Part shown: positions 1 to 9,848 of the stretch, piece after piece
Position numbering within the stretch: position 1 is the stretch's first letter
How the letters are laid out: every line of letters starts with the position of its first letter
Assembly: GCA_002104905.1 (NCBI GenBank)
Contig: MCFE01000774.1
Span: 1 to 37,193, forward strand
Reading direction: 5' to 3'
Length of the DNA stretch: 37,193 nt
Source: Basidiobolus meristosporus CBS 931.73
Lineage: Eukaryota > Basidiobolomycota > Basidiobolomycetes > Basidiobolales > Basidiobolaceae
Program-made: the position numbers and the translations under genes
The notes under the pieces: generated by a model
Databases searched by the model: none
What the model saw: only the letters and a program-made list of their open reading frames with translations
What the model was told of the DNA's origin: nothing

Positions 1-1069
1 AAACGTGAATAGCCCAATGCACACCGCTACCACACCAAAAACACTCCCAGCCACAGCAGGAATCACCACCTTAGAAGAGTCTTTGTGCTCATTACCGCCA
101 CTGCCCTCGGCGGCAGTTGCCACAGATTTATCATCTGTGGAAGGCGAGGGCACTGTGGGAGTCTGAGGGATCACTGTGTTTTTGTAATCGGTCGGCAAAT
201 CATGTGCAGGGCTGTCGGGCTCGATTACTGAACTGGGCGAGGAGGTCGGGGCGAGAGTTGGAATAACCTCCACTATGGATGAGAGGCCTTGTGTAGGGGC
301 AGGCCCCTCGGTATCTGTAGCGTAGGAAGAGAAGCTCGGAGGCGATTGGCTCTTGTGGACAGAAGACCCAGCAACGGCCGTTGGCGTTATGGTGAGTGCC
401 GGCTTGGCCTTGGTGGGCTTTGGCGAGGGCTTGCCAGTGGATGAGGCGGAGGTACCACGATGCTTCTTCGATGCCGATGGAGTCGGTTGCTTCTTCGGAT
501 GGCCAGTGTCGTAGGTTGCCGCTGGCTGGCGGTGGTTGACGGTTTTTGTGACACGCTGGCCATTCTTGGTTCTGTGGTGGGGGACCTTGGTGGATGTCTT
601 ATGGATCGGCGTCTCACAAACTGATATGGTGTTGGATATGTTATGGGGGAGCCGCTTGTGTTCTGCGCAAATCAAAGAAGGAATTAAAATTAAATTGGCA
701 AAAAATGGATAAACAGCCCTCCCCATCAGGCCTGCATTGAGCCATATTACAAAAGGGAAAGGGTGCGTACGGGTATATGACCAGCGATGCAAGTGGCTGG
801 GAAACCACGCATAATGATTGCCAACGGTAACTCAAATTAAGCCACTTACCCAATGGAATGCAAGAGATTTTGGGGCCAATAGGCACTTCGAGACATCGAC
901 TTGGGCATGATTTGTTCAGTTTACATTTTTTGTTACAAGCTACTGGTTTGGCGTGGACTGTAGCCAGGAACAGGAGACTAATGCAAAGTACAAACAGACA
1001 TGCTCTTCTAAAAGGACGAATTCGAGTGGCTTTTTGTGATGTGGACACTTCTTTAATGGCTAGCAGCAT
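1..1069 (-). CDS. Cys-rich secreted/type I membrane protein, 3' end cut by window edge
   Basis: Two exons: 850-1069 and 1-662 (partial), with a 187-nt intron (663-849, GTAAGT...GCGCAG) and matching phase (1). The protein has a hydrophobic signal segment at about residues 23-40. A short cysteine cluster follows (C45, C49, C55, C59, C70, C89; spacing x3, x5, x3, x10, x18). After that comes a long Ser/Thr/Pro/Lys-rich stalk. About 23 hydrophobic residues, starting VVIPAVAGSVFGVV, sit at the window edge and look like a transmembrane helix. The layout (signal, small Cys domain, probably O-glycosylated stalk, one membrane span) is that of a fungal cell-surface sensor or adhesin, although no named domain such as WSC is recognised. 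The cytoplasmic tail lies outside the window. The reading frame in exon 2 was chosen because it alone stays open to the edge and joins exon 1 in phase. Function unknown. Confidence 0.7.
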
Positions 1070-3492
1070 TTTCTAAAGGAAGTGTGAAACAGGCAGTTCC
1101 AGAGGGTTGAGGAAGAGTACTGTGGAGTCAGTCAGGTTTGACGTAGAGAACGGAAAGGGTTAGTGCAAGTGGGGAGGCTTCTTATAGTATGGAATCAGAG
1201 GAAAAACCTGAGATAATGGATCAACATTAAGCGTATTGTTCTTCCTGCCAAGTGATGCTCTATAGTCGCTTGATCTTGTCACCAGGACACTAGCGCTCTA
1301 TGAACAAATGGTGTGTGTGTGAAATCAACGATGCAGGCGAACAATCAGCGGCTCACAATTCTAAAGGACGCAATCAATAAAATGAAAGGAGAAAATCACT
1401 TCGTTGCTGGGATGTTGGGGATAATATATAAGTTATTTTACCCTCACAGCGCTGTATGGTTGCACATGTAATTCATGAAGATTGCAAGTATGGGAATATA
1501 CGACTCAATTGGATTCCATGTAAATCCTGATTGTGATCAGTTGCTGATGATTTCGAGCCCAGCGGGATATGTGGATAGGGACCTTTGGATTGAAGATTTT
1601 TACCCAATTTCTCATTGTGTCCAGTTCGATTCGCTCCTGGGGTGTCACACCATGTTCCATATCAATCAGCAGGCTGCCAGTGATGGTTTGTCTGAGGCAA
1701 ACATGGTAGGTGGCCCATCGAGCTGCTCAGATGGCCCGATTGTTGCCAACTATAGCAGCCAGGTGGCCATGCTTGGGCCGTCCAACATCCCCTCTGCTTC
1801 TGCCTAGCTCACTGGGAGCGCATGCCCTACCCTCAACCTCTACTACCTCGGCCTGCCATGGCACAAGAAGCAAAAATCAGGAGAAGCCCACCCTTGCCAA
1901 ACCACTCGATCCAGACCAACTTAAATTGGATACCTGGCTTCAGCTGCGCAAGTGCGTCATACTAAATCAGGTCTCTGTGCATTAGATGCCGATAAGGCAA
2001 GTTCACTAACGCACATAATGCCACTTTAAATATGAGACAGTGAATCTCATTAAACTTCCTGGGCATTAGCTAAATGAGGCCTGCAGAGGATCATTAGCAC
2101 ATCAACTATGCCTTACTGTATGGAATCAATGATGTCTGATGTAGATACGCGATGTATAAGTTGCCATTACAGGAACTCATGAACAGTAATAGTCCTGCCA
2201 CGGTCTGTCTAAGGCGCCAATTAGGAATGCCCCTCCTCCTGCCCTGATGGCCTTCTGGATCTGGTTACTATAATTAGCTTCTCAATGTCCAGGTACATAG
2301 ATTTAGTTGCATTTCACTTGGACCAAATATAGATCCAATCTATTTCTATCCCACCGAACCACGACATGGTCTATCCTTAATAACCTGCCCTTAACAGGAC
2401 AGCAACTGCCACCAACCCAGGCCTCAAACAGGTCAAGGCACTATTGATGCCTAGTCCGGGAGAACGCTAAGCATTCTTTCGCTTGCGTCGATCAACGCTT
2501 TAATTCAACGGTGTATAGCATCTATAGGCCCAACAGGTTCTCGCGGCAACAGACGTGTCCAACCACGCACTCTGCTGCAGTGCTCGCCGAATGAGGCTTC
2601 TTGCCAACCTGCTTGGGGACTAGAGGCCGACGTCGAACATATATACCATCGGATTGACCTCTATTTCCATCACCGTTGCGAACGGCAAGAGGATCAGAAT
2701 CAGGAATCTTCGCGGACGTGCATACAAGCAGAGTGCTATATTTAGCAGCTAATATTGTATCAGATTCTTAGGACACGGTTTTCAGGCCCCGGGCCGGATA
2801 CGCGGTTGATTTATGCGCTATTTAATCAACTCCTGAGGTCACCGACACCAATCAACGTATGACCAATATCCTTAAACCCGAACAATTTTCTGCGTGCGAC
2901 GCGATACCACGGTGTGTATTGTGTGATGTTCTTATACCATCCGAAAATGACGTTTGGCAACCGGGTATTCCACTGCATAACGATAATCTACGCAGAGTTT
3001 GAACGATCTTGGCTGTACAGAACTAGTCGAAGCACTCCCGACCACAGCGGTGATGCCACATGTGCGTAAGCTTTGATCTGTTTTGAAGGCGATGGGGTCC
3101 GCTGGTGCCTTGTGCGTATCACAGATGTTGATCATGCTGGGCTGGAGATCAATGGCCAATTGATTTGGCAATCTCCCAGCCGCAAGTTGCGTATGTACAA
3201 TTCAGGTGCAAAATTAACCAAGGTGGTTAGTCAAATTGGGGGATTCTTAGATTTATGTACAATTGGTTGAACTCCGCGTCTTCTGCAAGGGAAAGTTCCC
3301 TACACGAAGTGCTGCTTGGCTATAGATGTATTACGGGGAGCTATCTCCAAAAATGCAACAATGAAATGAAATGCCTGTACAGGACTGACAACGCGTATTT
3401 ACACAATATGAGTGTTTTAGTGCAAAATGAGTTGGGTTCTATGGCCTATACAGAATGGGGGTGGTGAGAGTTGATACTGCGTAGTGTGTACA
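1070..3492. other. 2.4-kb gene-free stretch
   Basis: I see no supportable gene. Short open frames of 60-110 codons occur on both strands (for example 1475-1807 and 1710-1985, plus), but none shows a recognisable motif, signal peptide or splice-consistent extension. The first roughly 130 bases are the presumed promoter of the minus-strand surface-protein gene ending at 1069. The rest may be decayed sequence. Confidence 0.5.
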
Positions 3493-4326
3493 CTATATTG
3501 CGCACACATCGGGAAGGTTTTTTTTGGGGGTATAGAGGGTCGTGTCTGGACTAGGAATGCGAGACTTGCTGACTAACCTGAACTGCGGTATGACTGGCAG
3601 TTGTTGGTACTGATCGAGTATTTGGCTAGATGCATCTTGGATGTCTTGTATGCTAGCATCTATCACCTCCCACCATGGTTTTCCCTCAGCGGGGTCCCCC
3701 AGCTTCTCATCAAGATATTTGGATGCAATGTAAAGCGCTGCCGCTGCTACGATATGAGGGCGATACATCACGCATAAGGTTGTACGTAAGCTATCGTTTA
3801 AGAAGGCCCAGGCAGTTTGTGCAAGAGGTTTGGAGCCTCTTAATTCTTTGACAAATCGCAGCAAGCTCACATACGGATGTTCTATAGCCAGATCAAAGCA
3901 TATTGTTTCCATGACGATCTCTTCGTTATATAGGATCATGTCGCGCCATCTTTTGAACTCCTTAGAATCCTCATCCACCAGTAGTTGATCGTTCTTTTGA
4001 GCCTTTTGAACACAGACCACGATTAAATCTCGAAGTTTTCGTAAAGTCTCCTCTACTTTGGTGGCGATGAATAAACACGTAGCTCCGATATCATAGTAAT
4101 GGTAGTCCTTTAGCGACTTCCGCATGAAAAATCTGTGTAGCATAGTCGTTGCTGTGGCTAGAGTAAGTTGAGGGAGTTGTAGAGATCTGCCTACGCTGAC
4201 GATGAAATTGCATCCCTTGGCTCTCTCGATTAACTCGGTCTCGAATGGCGTGCCATCCTGGATGGAGGGAGTTCTCTCGAGCTCTTCTTTCTTGAAATAC
4301 CATTGACAACTGTAAGGAGTAGACAT
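3493..4326 (-). CDS. Cyclin T/K-type (transcriptional CDK) cyclin
   Basis: Single-exon gene of 277 aa. I start it at the ATG at 4326 (protein begins MSTPYSCQWYF); the open frame extends 7 codons further only through a TTG. The N-terminus has the family signature 'W-Y-F-x-K-E-E-L-E-R-T-P-S-I-Q-D-G', which precedes the first cyclin fold in cyclin T, K, L and C-type proteins. The first cyclin box follows (about residues 35-145: 'TATTMLHRFF', 'CLFIATKVEET'). A second, weaker box follows at about 150-245 ('AAAALYIASKYL'). Cyclins of this class (S. pombe Pch1, animal cyclin T/K, yeast Bur2/Ctk2) activate Cdk9/Cdk12-like kinases, which phosphorylate RNA polymerase II and elongation factors in the nucleus. 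The short C-terminal tail lacks the long His-rich tail of animal cyclin T. A late intron near the 3' end (a GTTAGT follows codons for PVIPQF) cannot be excluded. Confidence 0.85.
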   Translation of the reverse strand: MSTPYSCQWYFKKEELERTPSIQDGTPFETELIERAKGCNFIVSVGRSLQLPQLTLATATTMLHRFFMRKSLKDYHYYDIGATCLFIATKVEETLRKLRDLIVVCVQKAQKNDQLLVDEDSKEFKRWRDMILYNEEIVMETICFDLAIEHPYVSLLRFVKELRGSKPLAQTAWAFLNDSLRTTLCVMYRPHIVAAAALYIASKYLDEKLGDPAEGKPWWEVIDASIQDIQDASSQILDQYQQLPVIPQFRLVSKSRIPSPDTTLYTPKKNLPDVCAI

Positions 4327-4920
4327 CTTGAAGGGGATAGAGCTCAAAGTCTGTAATGAATATTATATGAAGAGGCTGGGGGTAAGAAGGGAAAGCAAGG
4401 CGATCAATTAGATTACCTCCTATGAAAAGCTTTTTTACCGAGTTTACCCGTAGGTATCATCTCCTGTATCAATTAAAATTCGTCGGCTGTTAATTTAAAA
4501 TTTCCTATTGTGATCACTATCGGTTAGCCTGGCGAAGCCCGTGAACTCACAGCACACCAGGCACACCATTCGTTGGGCCTGTTCAGAGCAGTACCCTATG
4601 GAGGCATCTTGTTTAGGTGCATTCTCCATAGCGTGCCACTCACTGCCGTCGTGTGAATCGCGAAAGCCCATTTCTCAATGGGTATCAGAGCAAGTCTTCG
4701 CGTCACTTGCAATCTGATTACCTAATCAGTGTCAAGCCACAGTGGCTATTTTGGAAATTCTCAATGAATGAATAATTTATTTCTATATGCAACCCCATTG
4801 GCCCGGCTACTGGGATGAGATTGGGAGCCACGGTTGCATGCGGCGGCTGAAGTCACAGACTTTCGAGACACCAAGATATTCGAATCCCACCTCTGGGATG
4901 GAAGTTGGAATCCACGCCTC
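4327..4920. other. Intergenic region upstream of the cyclin gene
   Basis: No gene seen in 594 bases. This stretch holds the presumed promoter of the minus-strand cyclin gene (next to 4327) and the 3' flank of the minus-strand secreted-protein gene ending at 4921. No clear TATA box, tRNA or repeat was recognised. Confidence 0.4.
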
Positions 4921-5412
4921 CTATCCTAGCAGTTTCTTGTAGATAGCCGAGCCGAGGCCCATGACCGAATTCAGCGTAGTATCAAACCCCACTTCTATTA
5001 GCCTAGATAGATTGCTAGAATCAAAGCTTCCCTTCGTGAGATCGCCATGTTGCGTGCCCTTGGGGATCTGAGAGGCACCGTCGGGGTTTTGATTGCCGGG
5101 GAAGGTAACTCCCTGTCGTTGTTGTCTCAGTTGCTTCAGTTGCTCAATCGCATCGAATGGGTTCAAGTCACTCCCTGCCAGTGATTGCAAGTGTTTCAGC
5201 TCCGGAGAGTTCTTGACGTTACATTGGTTGACATTGGTGGTAGCCAGCTTCCCAGCGGAGTAGAGTTTCAGAAGACACTTCGGGTCCAAAGTGGGTGCAA
5301 CAGAAGGGCTGAAGTCCAGGACGGGATTGAACACCAATGAGAATTGTGGTATGGGCCCCGATGCCACGAACCCAACGCACGCCATCAAGAACAGCAGCCC
5401 AGCAAAGCTCAT
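4921..5412 (-). CDS. Small secreted protein, orphan (163 aa)
   Basis: Single-exon gene starting at ATG 5412. The N-terminus is a classic signal peptide: hydrophobic residues 3-17, small residues ASG around 17-19, with likely cleavage before 'PIPQF'. The mature protein is about 144 aa and has two cysteines (C46, C64), which could form one disulphide. It then has a Gln/Leu/Arg-rich, probably helical stretch (about 89-99, 'IEQLKQLRQQRQ') and a hydrophobic-amphipathic C-terminus. No known domain is recognised. A TATA element 58 bp upstream of the ATG supports a real promoter and this start. It sits among other minus-strand secreted or surface genes, so a secreted effector or wall-associated role is possible but unproven. 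Confidence 0.65.
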   Translation of the reverse strand: MSFAGLLFLMACVGFVASGPIPQFSLVFNPVLDFSPSVAPTLDPKCLLKLYSAGKLATTNVNQCNVKNSPELKHLQSLAGSDLNPFDAIEQLKQLRQQRQGVTFPGNQNPDGASQIPKGTQHGDLTKGSFDSSNLSRLIEVGFDTTLNSVMGLGSAIYKKLLG

Positions 5413-5469
5413 GTTGCTACCGATATGTAGAGTCAGAAGCCGACCAGGTTACTTCTTCCTTGCAACAGG

Positions 5470-5477
5470 TATAAATA
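5470..5477 (-). promoter_or_regulatory. TATA box of the 163-aa secreted gene
   Basis: TATAAATA on the plus strand (TATTTATA on the minus strand) lies 58 bp before the ATG at 5412. The same spacing recurs at the other secreted gene (box at 8372-8379, ATG at 8317). The remaining 5413-5743 region contains only this promoter and the 3' flank of the glucanase gene. Confidence 0.5.
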
Positions 5478-5743
5478 GGGAAACCTGGTGGAGATGGTTG
5501 TTTCATCCCGTAAACCTCTGGAAAGCCGACGGTTTCACTCATCAGCAGGGTTGTGCTGAGATTTCTCCGAGAGCCCACCTCAACCACCGGCCACACAGTG
5601 TTTCAGGTGTGGTGTGGGAAATACTAGGGAAGCGTGCTTTCAGAATGGATACCAGTGTGCAAACACAAGTTTATTACAATTATACTGCGAGATTATTTGC
5701 AATCAAATTAGAAATGGGTAATAGCGCAAGCCAAAAAGGTGCA

Positions 5744-6844
5744 TCAATCCTCCACAAGACAGTCAGGTATAACCACTTTGAGCTTCTTTTTGGCATCGAA
5801 GATTCCCCAACTGGTTTCCAGCTGGTTGAACTGGATTTTCCATGGTGAGTCAAAGACCTCGAAGTAGAAGTACTTTAGCTTTAGTCGATTTGCCTTGCAC
5901 ACGAAGTCGTTCAGAAATAGTTGCAGGTTGTTTGTGTTGGGGATTGCTCCTTGGTGAGGATCTCCTCTGGTTGGCCAGCCCACTTCAGACACTATTCCAG
6001 CTTTCGAGGAAGGAAGGGAGCCTTGAATATTCTGCTTAAAATAGCTCATAGTCCAGTTGCTGGCATCTTGAGCCAAGGTGCCAGCGAAGTAGGGATGGAT
6101 GTTAGCCATCACCAGGTCCACTTTGTCGATCAGCTGGTTGTTGATTAGCGAGCCTATTTCACTGGTAAACACCGGGACATTCCAGTTTTTGCTTCGCAGC
6201 ATTTCTCTTAGATGGTCCATACGACTAAAAAGCTCCGTATCGTCCATCTCTTTGCGAAACAGAACCTCATTCCCAAGGGATATGCCATAGACATTATTTG
6301 TGCCGTACTTGCTCAACACTCTGACCAATTCTTTAGACTGCCTCTCGTAAGTAGCCGGATTGGAGTCTATCCAAACAGTCAGCACCACCTTCAGATCGAC
6401 TCCAAGCTGTTGGATGGCCTCCATAACCAGCTCCCCTTGATTGCAGTCCATGCCGTAAAGTCGCACCCGTCTAGTTAGCTGAGATATGAGCTTCAGTTCT
6501 GCCATGATATCGTCTTTAGTGGCCCCGCATTTCGGATATTGGGTGGATGGTGGTGAGTAACATAGTCCCCAGAATACATGTCGTAGGTTAGGATCTAAAT
6601 CCAGCGTCGTTGAAGACTTTGGAGAGAGGTAGCGTTTGAAGACATAAAAGCAGAAAAGTCCAGCCAGAGATAGAATTGAGACCAGTAGGAGGAGGAATAG
6701 GAAGAACCACCTCTTGGTTTTTAGGCTACGTTTCGTTGTGGCCTGCGTAAACTTCACAAATTCACTAGTACTGGACACTTCTGCTTTCTCTCCGATAGTA
6801 TCTTCTGCTGGAGAGAGACTCCTCGCCATTTCGAAGCTGACCAT
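5744..6844 (-). CDS. GH17 beta-1,3-glucanase/glucanosyltransferase, type II membrane-anchored
   Basis: Single-exon gene of 366 aa. Residues 1-45 are a Ser/Thr/Lys-rich cytoplasmic N-tail. Residues 46-68 are a strong transmembrane helix (RWFFLFLLLLVSILSLAGLF). No separate signal peptide is seen, so the topology is type II. The extracellular GH17 TIM barrel spans about 88-362. It opens with the typical 'GLCYSPP..YPKCG', then 'VRLYGMDCNQ'. The catalytic acid/base lies in 'GISLGNEVLFR' (E193) and the nucleophile in 'IVSEVGWPTRG' (E287). Family members cleave or remodel beta-1,3-glucan. The membrane-anchored layout resembles fungal BtgC-type proteins, which act at the plasma membrane-cell wall interface. 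An alternative start is Met6. All key residues are present, so an active enzyme is expected. Confidence 0.9.
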   Translation of the reverse strand: MVSFEMARSLSPAEDTIGEKAEVSSTSEFVKFTQATTKRSLKTKRWFFLFLLLLVSILSLAGLFCFYVFKRYLSPKSSTTLDLDPNLRHVFWGLCYSPPSTQYPKCGATKDDIMAELKLISQLTRRVRLYGMDCNQGELVMEAIQQLGVDLKVVLTVWIDSNPATYERQSKELVRVLSKYGTNNVYGISLGNEVLFRKEMDDTELFSRMDHLREMLRSKNWNVPVFTSEIGSLINNQLIDKVDLVMANIHPYFAGTLAQDASNWTMSYFKQNIQGSLPSSKAGIVSEVGWPTRGDPHQGAIPNTNNLQLFLNDFVCKANRLKLKYFYFEVFDSPWKIQFNQLETSWGIFDAKKKLKVVIPDCLVED

Positions 6845-7513
6845 ATCTTGTACAATTTAACGGTTATGATTGGTTTTTGAGGGTTAAATAAGGTTTATGA
6901 GGTATTGTTAAGATTCGTTAGAATGGTTATTTAAGAACTCCAAGGTATTAATCTATTACAGTTTTTTCGTCTAATCCAGACGGGGAAAATGTCAACCGAC
7001 CATCCATATATACTACAAACATCGCTCCTCCGCCCGTATTTCCAAACCCAGGCTAACGTCACCCTGCTTAGACAGTCATTAAAGTATAACAGAGGTGGCG
7101 CTGCGGGTCGTTCACCGGATGAGTAGCTCAAATCAAGCTTTTAGTCAATAAAGAGCAGATGCATAAAACGCAAGTGAAACAATTCATGGAATTAGTAAGT
7201 AATCACTTTCAGCGAAGCTTAGCTGCTGTGGTTTCATGGAACTCAAAGATAAGCTCACAATTTTGCTACATTACTAAATGATTAATCAAGGCATGTATGA
7301 GACGCCAGGTACGTTTCTGTCAAACACTAGGTGTGGCTTAGTTTGCATGATCTCCTCGTATTCACGATAGGCAACAATGGCATGAACCATCGATGTTCGA
7401 AAGGTGGATTTATTTCTTTACTGCTGCCTACTCAAAGTGCAGCATTCTAGTTTCGGTCCGAAGACATGTTACATGAGAACAGCAATCTGACCTGGTTTCT
7501 CGCTGGGTGCTAT
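6845..7513. other. Intergenic region between two minus-strand genes
   Basis: The first part is the presumed glucanase promoter; an AT-rich TTAAATAA lies around 6885-6892. The remainder is 3' flank of the secreted-protein gene ending at 7514. A 66-codon open frame at 6931-7131 (minus) has no recognisable features. No RNA gene or repeat seen. Confidence 0.4.
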
Positions 7514-8317
7514 TTAGCATTGTAGTCTCGGATACTCTGACCAACTTGGCTGTACTTGTGGCAGGTAATATATGTCAGACATGACATACCCTAGCTTCTC
7601 TTCGTTGATTGTGTACATCGGCGCTTCTCCTAGAACTGGGTCACTTCCATCTTGATTCGAGGAGGAATCAATCACCCAAAGACTTGGCTTTAGTTTTGCA
7701 ACGTCGGTAACCCAGATGATATTTCTCAATGGCATTGTGTTGGCTGACCAATGGACTGTGGAATTGGCTTGGCACCAACCAAGATTATACGGGAAGTCCT
7801 CGTCAACCATTGGATATTCCTTGGCGTGGAACAATATTCCCACAGTCTTTTTATTAAGGAATAGATGGCCATGCCACAAATCCCATCTGTTGAGCTCCAC
7901 ATTCACACTCAACGTGCTTTTCAACCCCTCTTTGACACTATAAAACAGATTGCCCATGTATTTATCCACCGTAGGAAAGTTGCTGGAGTAAACAAAGGGG
8001 TCCTTCGCAAGAGAGCAGCGCCCGAAAGTCGAATATTCTCGCTTGGAGTCCATCGCCAATACATCCTTGAAATTGCCTGGGACCAGTTGATTTAGGAAAG
8101 ATTGGAATTCATTTTGAAGGGGGGCCTTTGGCAACCTTGCTAGACGTGTTGCGTGGCCAACCTTGTTATTTGACTCAGGGGCATTGACCAACGATTCGAT
8201 TAAAGCATTGCCAGGATAGTCAAAGTTACACTGGTCATCTCTACGCTGTAAAGGCGCACCGGCTACAAGAGAGCTTATTGCCAAGAAGATTGGGACGGAA
8301 CAAGCAAAGCCTTTCAT
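7514..8317 (-). CDS. Secreted protein, orphan family with a relic copy in this window (267 aa)
   Basis: Single exon. I choose the ATG at 8317 rather than the in-frame ATG at 8353 for two reasons. It gives an immediate signal peptide (MKGFACSVPIFLAISSLVAGA, cleavage near residue 21). The TATA box at 8372-8379 is also only about 20 bp from the upstream ATG, so transcription would probably begin after it. A possible dibasic site 'QRRDD' follows (residues 24-28). The mature protein has four cysteines (C30, C101, C182, C267) and is rich in Trp, Tyr and Phe. A 'NLGWC' segment at 178-182 is shared with a decayed relative at 29950-30301. No known catalytic motif or named domain is recognised. Likely secreted and disulphide-bonded; function unknown. 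Confidence 0.75.
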   Translation of the reverse strand: MKGFACSVPIFLAISSLVAGAPLQRRDDQCNFDYPGNALIESLVNAPESNNKVGHATRLARLPKAPLQNEFQSFLNQLVPGNFKDVLAMDSKREYSTFGRCSLAKDPFVYSSNFPTVDKYMGNLFYSVKEGLKSTLSVNVELNRWDLWHGHLFLNKKTVGILFHAKEYPMVDEDFPYNLGWCQANSTVHWSANTMPLRNIIWVTDVAKLKPSLWVIDSSSNQDGSDPVLGEAPMYTINEEKLGYVMSDIYYLPQVQPSWSEYPRLQC

Positions 8318-8371
8318 GTTGCTATTCGATGGATGACAATGTTTGGAAATCATTGGATCCGAATCCTGTGC

Positions 8372-8379
8372 TATATATA
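8372..8379 (-). promoter_or_regulatory. TATA box of the 267-aa secreted gene
   Basis: TATATATA lies 55 bp upstream of the ATG at 8317, almost the same spacing as at the other secreted gene (58 bp). It supports the start at 8317. Confidence 0.5.
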
Positions 8380-9848
8380 CATAATCGTATATGTTGTAAT
8401 ACCGTTCATATTCCCCTTTGATCCAGACTTCATCTATGTGGTGTTACATCAAGAAAACAGTCATTGGTCTTGTTGAGGGCTGCAGGCAAGAAGAAAAAGC
8501 TAATCGAGGAATTCAATATTATCCGACAAATCAAAGCCTTATGTATCATGCTGTACCTTCAGGCGCCTTTATAAAAGGAAACCTATGGTTCTTGAAGAGA
8601 GTGCAGAAAATTTTCGGGCCCGCTTGGAAGATCCTTGACTCCTGTATCACCATCGATTGTAACCAAAAATAATGAAGGGAAAGCCAATCTGCATTGATAG
8701 AGATGGGCTTCATATCCATTCATCCACGGAGTGGTGCGTGTGAAGCAATATCAACAACATTGGTTAATATGCGAAACGGATGTTCGGAAAACTTGGAGAA
8801 CTGGGCGCAAATTCCCGGATGTACACACACCAGGACCAGAAAAATCCCCTTGCAGGATTCCTCTAGTCCACCTGTAACCCTAACCTAACCCTCGTTTGGC
8901 CATGAGAGTAATAGGATTTAATCAAGGCAAATGCTCCGATCCTCCACCTTCACTGTATGGCTCTCGCCGAAACTTTTGCTAGCAAAGCCTGGCTTACAGT
9001 AGGTGGGCCATCCCCAGTATCTTGGTGTCTTTCTTTTGTTTTGGTATGGGTTGTGCTGATCTCGTGCTCTGTTTGTGTCCAGGGGAAATGGGTAATGGCA
9101 ATTTCCAAGTTCTCAGGAGCTCCACGACAACATACAAACAACGTGATTTACAGCCACCATCATCGCTTGGTGACTGCGTCAGTTATCTAAGCCATTAGTC
9201 CTGCACATCAATTAGACATGTTTTTCGTGCAACAGTCATCTCTCGCACCAGCTGACTGGCTTTGATGGCATGTAAGTAGTCATTTTACAACTGATCCAAT
9301 CAGATCCCCTCTGTCCAGGCTATATATGGGAAACTCCGTCCTGACTTGAGGACCACTAGGCAACTGGTGTTTAGACTTGTTATCTAAAGCTCACACTGTG
9401 TGAAGTGGACCGACAAGCAAACCAGCGCCATGACGTATGTAGCATGAGTAAATTACATTGGAAAGATCTTGAATCTGGGACCTCGATGGTGTTTCGTGTA
9501 ATAGGTTGAATAATACCAGCATATACTCTCAAATCAAGAAACCTGGAATAGGCGTGCTCCCTTCATTGGCTGAATATTGGCTTTGTCATGCTACGTCTAT
9601 TCTACCCTTGGAGAACAGAGGCATTTACCATTTGAGACTTGAGGCGTATGAATCGCTTTTCTCACCATATTAATTAAGGAGTGATTTACACATGCCCAAT
9701 CATACACGACTTTCACCAACGATATCATATATAGTTTGAAATTCCAACGTGAGCTTTCATCTTTGCAAGCCTTCGAACTCCTTATATTTGTACGGCCTTG
9801 TTACCTTCCTCCGAAGAACCACACAGCTTTAGGGTTGAACGCAACGTG
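8380..9848. other. 1.5-kb region without a confident gene; holds the PhoD gene leader
   Basis: Only short open frames of 63-84 codons are present. One at 8957-9190 (plus) has an ATG and a hydrophobic segment but nothing else to support it. A degenerate telomere-like string (CCCTAACCTAACCC) occurs near 8878-8893 in only two to three units. The last 70 bases hold a TATATTT (9783-9789) 66 bp before the PhoD ATG. Confidence 0.4.

Noticed and set aside
387-617. 76-codon Arg/Pro-rich frame
   Set aside because: It is a shifted frame of exon 2 of the edge gene; the in-phase frame stays open to the window edge and encodes the membrane helix.
1475-1985. Overlapping 110- and 91-codon frames
   Set aside because: No motif, no splice-consistent join, and overlapping frames of similar length suggest chance or unrecognisable decay.
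4860-4910. Another TTCGAATCC string with tRNA-like look
   Set aside because: Flanking bases do not form a T-stem or acceptor stem.
8876-8895. Telomere-like CCCTAACCTAACCC string
   Set aside because: Only two to three imperfect units, internal, with genes on both sides; not evidence of a chromosome end.
9798-9848. Upstream extension of the PhoD reading frame
   Set aside because: It begins at TTG, not ATG; the first ATG is at 9849.
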